From a bacterium (lineage in GTDB: Bacteria; SZUA-79; Acidulodesulfobacterales; Acidulodesulfobacteraceae), in NCBI GenBank assembly GCA_021800805.1, contig JAJYYR010000056.1, forward strand, positions 1 through 5,648: a stretch of DNA of 5,648 nucleotides, given 5' to 3'. The position numbers were made by a program, and so were the translations under genes. Positions 4,388 through 5,648 of the stretch are shown here, in pieces; position 1 is the stretch's first letter; each line of letters starts with the position of its first letter. The notes under the pieces are model-generated. The model saw only the letters and a program-made list of their open reading frames with translations. It ran no database searches and was not told the origin of the DNA.

Positions 4388-5359
4388 ATGAATGCCTATC
4401 TAAATTTATACCTCAATTTTACCGTTTTTCAAGCATTTCAGGTTTTAACGGTTCTCGTGTTTTCTCCTTTTATAGCAGGTTTTATATCTAAAGTAGAAGA
4501 AATCATAGAGGGCAAGACGGGACCGTCGGTTTTCCAGCCCTATTACGACCTCTATAAACTTTTCCATAAAGAAATTTTAATACCGAAGGACGCATCGTTT
4601 GTCTTTAAGTCTGCTCCGTTTGTTTCTTTTATTTCGATGATACTCATAACCCTTCTGATTCCGGTTCTAACGGTATATCCGCTTCCTCTAGGTTTCATGG
4701 GCGATATGCTGGGCGGAGCGTTTCTATTTTCTCTTTCATCTTTTTTTATAAATGTAGCGTCCCTTGACCTCGGCACAAGCTACGGCGGGTTAGGTTCTTC
4801 GCGCTCCACTCTGCTTGCTATTCTTTCCGAACCTACCCTCATTCTTGTTTTTGTTGGAGTTGCTTTAATCTCAAAATCGACTCTCCCGTATGTTATGCTT
4901 CATACTATAACCGCTTCTCTGCCGCTCTATTTCAGTTCGCCGCATTTTATGATAATTGCGGCTTTTTTCCTGTTATTTTTAGCAGATACGGACAGGAGAC
5001 CTATTAATGCTTCCACCCACGCCGAGATGAGCATGATTGAGGAAGCTAGGATCTTAGAATACTCCGGACCATATCTGGCATTATTAAAATGGGCTGGATA
5101 CATGAAGCAGTTTTTACTTTTAGTTATTTTTTTGAACGTTTTGGTTTTCCCATGGGGTTTAGCCGTGAATCATGCCCCCGTTTCTCTTATTATAGCTATA
5201 GTAAGCCTTATTATAAAAATGCTTGCAATCGGGGTAATTGCCGCCGTGATAGATACGGCAATTTCAAGATTAAGGTTTTTCAGATATCAGGAATATTTCG
5301 GCGCCGCGTTCGTTTTAAGCGTGCTTGCAATAATGACTTTTCAATACAAAGGATTTTAA
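4388..5359 (+). CDS. hyfC: Hydrogenase-4/formate hydrogenlyase membrane subunit HyfC/HycD-like
   Basis: A 323-residue polytopic membrane protein of the NuoH/HycD/HyfC family, which anchors the soluble [NiFe]-hydrogenase arm to the membrane part of group 4 hydrogenase-like complexes and helps couple electron transfer to ion movement. It has about eight hydrophobic segments. Family motifs are GPSVFQPYYDLYKLFHKE (45-62), GLGSSRSTLLAILSEP (134-149), HAEMSMIEEARILEYSG (211-227) followed by LALLKWA (230-236), and RYQEYFGAAF (299-308). The EYSG..LALLKWA block is typical of HyfC/HycD rather than of genuine NuoH. Length is close to E. coli HyfC. The following gene, 3 nt after the stop, is HyfE-like, which supports a Hyf-type complex over Ech. 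No hyfB-like gene precedes it; a regulatory region does. Catalytic subunits lie outside the window, so a true hydrogenase and a related non-hydrogenase complex cannot be told apart. Confidence 0.93.
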   Translation: MNAYLNLYLNFTVFQAFQVLTVLVFSPFIAGFISKVEEIIEGKTGPSVFQPYYDLYKLFHKEILIPKDASFVFKSAPFVSFISMILITLLIPVLTVYPLPLGFMGDMLGGAFLFSLSSFFINVASLDLGTSYGGLGSSRSTLLAILSEPTLILVFVGVALISKSTLPYVMLHTITASLPLYFSSPHFMIIAAFFLLFLADTDRRPINASTHAEMSMIEEARILEYSGPYLALLKWAGYMKQFLLLVIFLNVLVFPWGLAVNHAPVSLIIAIVSLIIKMLAIGVIAAVIDTAISRLRFFRYQEYFGAAFVLSVLAIMTFQYKGF

Positions 5360-5362
5360 AAA

Positions 5363-5648
5363 ATGCTTGGATACTCAATGCCGCTTTACATTTACGTTAT
5401 CGAAGACCTTCTGGTTTCGCTGGTTCTTCTGTCCTCTTTCGTAATGCTGAGTTCGAGATGGATTTCGTTTTATATACACGCTTACGGTTTCCAGTCGTTT
5501 TTAATATTCGTCCTGACTCTTATTCTGGGAATAGAAGCGCAAAGCGTAGATTTATATCTTGTCGCTTTTTTAACGCTTTTCGTAAGAACGATATTTGTTC
5601 CTTACATTCTTTTAAAAATGATAAAAAAATTTAACATTAAAGAAGAAG
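5363..5648 (+). CDS. hyfE: Hydrogenase-4 component E (HyfE-like), 5' part
   Basis: The frame starting at the ATG of 5363 stays open to the window end (95 codons plus one base), so the gene is cut by the boundary; HyfE is usually a little over 200 residues. The visible part has three hydrophobic segments, about residues 8-30, 42-59 and 63-87. The pattern GIEAQSVDLYLVAFLTLFVRTIFVPYILLKMIKK (in two pieces, 56-72 and 73-89) resembles HyfE, whose first half has NuoK-like character. An AAAGGA lies 9 nt before the ATG, within the end of hyfC; with 3 nt between the genes they are surely one operon. HyfE is specific to Hyf-type complexes, where it sits in the membrane arm. The call rests on the local pattern and context; the C-terminal half would confirm it. 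Confidence 0.82.
   Translation, partial: MLGYSMPLYIYVIEDLLVSLVLLSSFVMLSSRWISFYIHAYGFQSFLIFVLTLILGIEAQSVDLYLVAFLTLFVRTIFVPYILLKMIKKFNIKEE

Noticed and set aside
5089..5634. Long plus-strand open frame over the hyfC end and hyfE
   Set aside because: It is a shifted-frame shadow; the protein is rich in Arg, Ser and Tyr with no domain pattern, while the two overlapping frames give clear membrane subunits.
1..5648. CRISPR arrays, tRNA/rRNA genes, insertion sequences or defence genes
   Set aside because: No regularly spaced repeats, cloverleaf-like segments, transposase motifs or terminal inverted repeats were seen.

Overview
The window looks like a piece of a low-GC, Gram-negative, anaerobic bacterial chromosome. 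Evidence is a Hyf-type membrane-bound hydrogenase locus, a periplasmic Spy/CpxP-like protein with a signal peptide, and an OmpR-type two-component system. If the first gene is a selenoprotein, a deltaproteobacterium-like lineage would fit. The very basic predicted periplasmic regions would fit an organism with an acidic periplasm. Both lineage suggestions are inference.

Layout. (i) Positions 1-200 (+) hold the 3' end of a TusA/SirA/YedF-family gene. It is followed after 8 nt by a complete RNase PH gene (209-922, +). (ii) Converging on this pair is a minus-strand block, read from right to left: a Spy/CpxP-like secreted protein (4024-3500), an OmpR-family response regulator (3352-2681), a sensor histidine kinase overlapping it by 11 nt (2691-1453), and FxsA (1421-933). 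(iii) A 363-nt divergent intergenic region (4025-4387) carries shared repeat-like motifs, a plausible promoter and no convincing gene. (iv) A plus-strand operon starts with a HyfC/HycD (NuoH-like) membrane subunit (4388-5359), followed by the first 95 codons of HyfE (5363 to the window end).

How the genes may work together. The minus-strand block has the architecture of an envelope-stress circuit comparable to Cpx (CpxP-CpxR-CpxA): periplasmic LTxxQ protein, regulator, sensor. FxsA, a small membrane protein, may be part of the same output. Two copies of a 22-nt motif (19 of 22 identical), one at each end of the divergent intergenic region, suggest that one regulator may act on both the spy-like gene and the hydrogenase operon.

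The most interesting point is at the left edge. The codon at the position of the catalytic cysteine of the TusA-like protein ends in GA, so it cannot encode cysteine but could be TGA (selenocysteine). It is followed at the right distance by a 7-bp hairpin with a GGTC loop, like a bacterial SECIS element. The deciding base lies one nucleotide outside the window.
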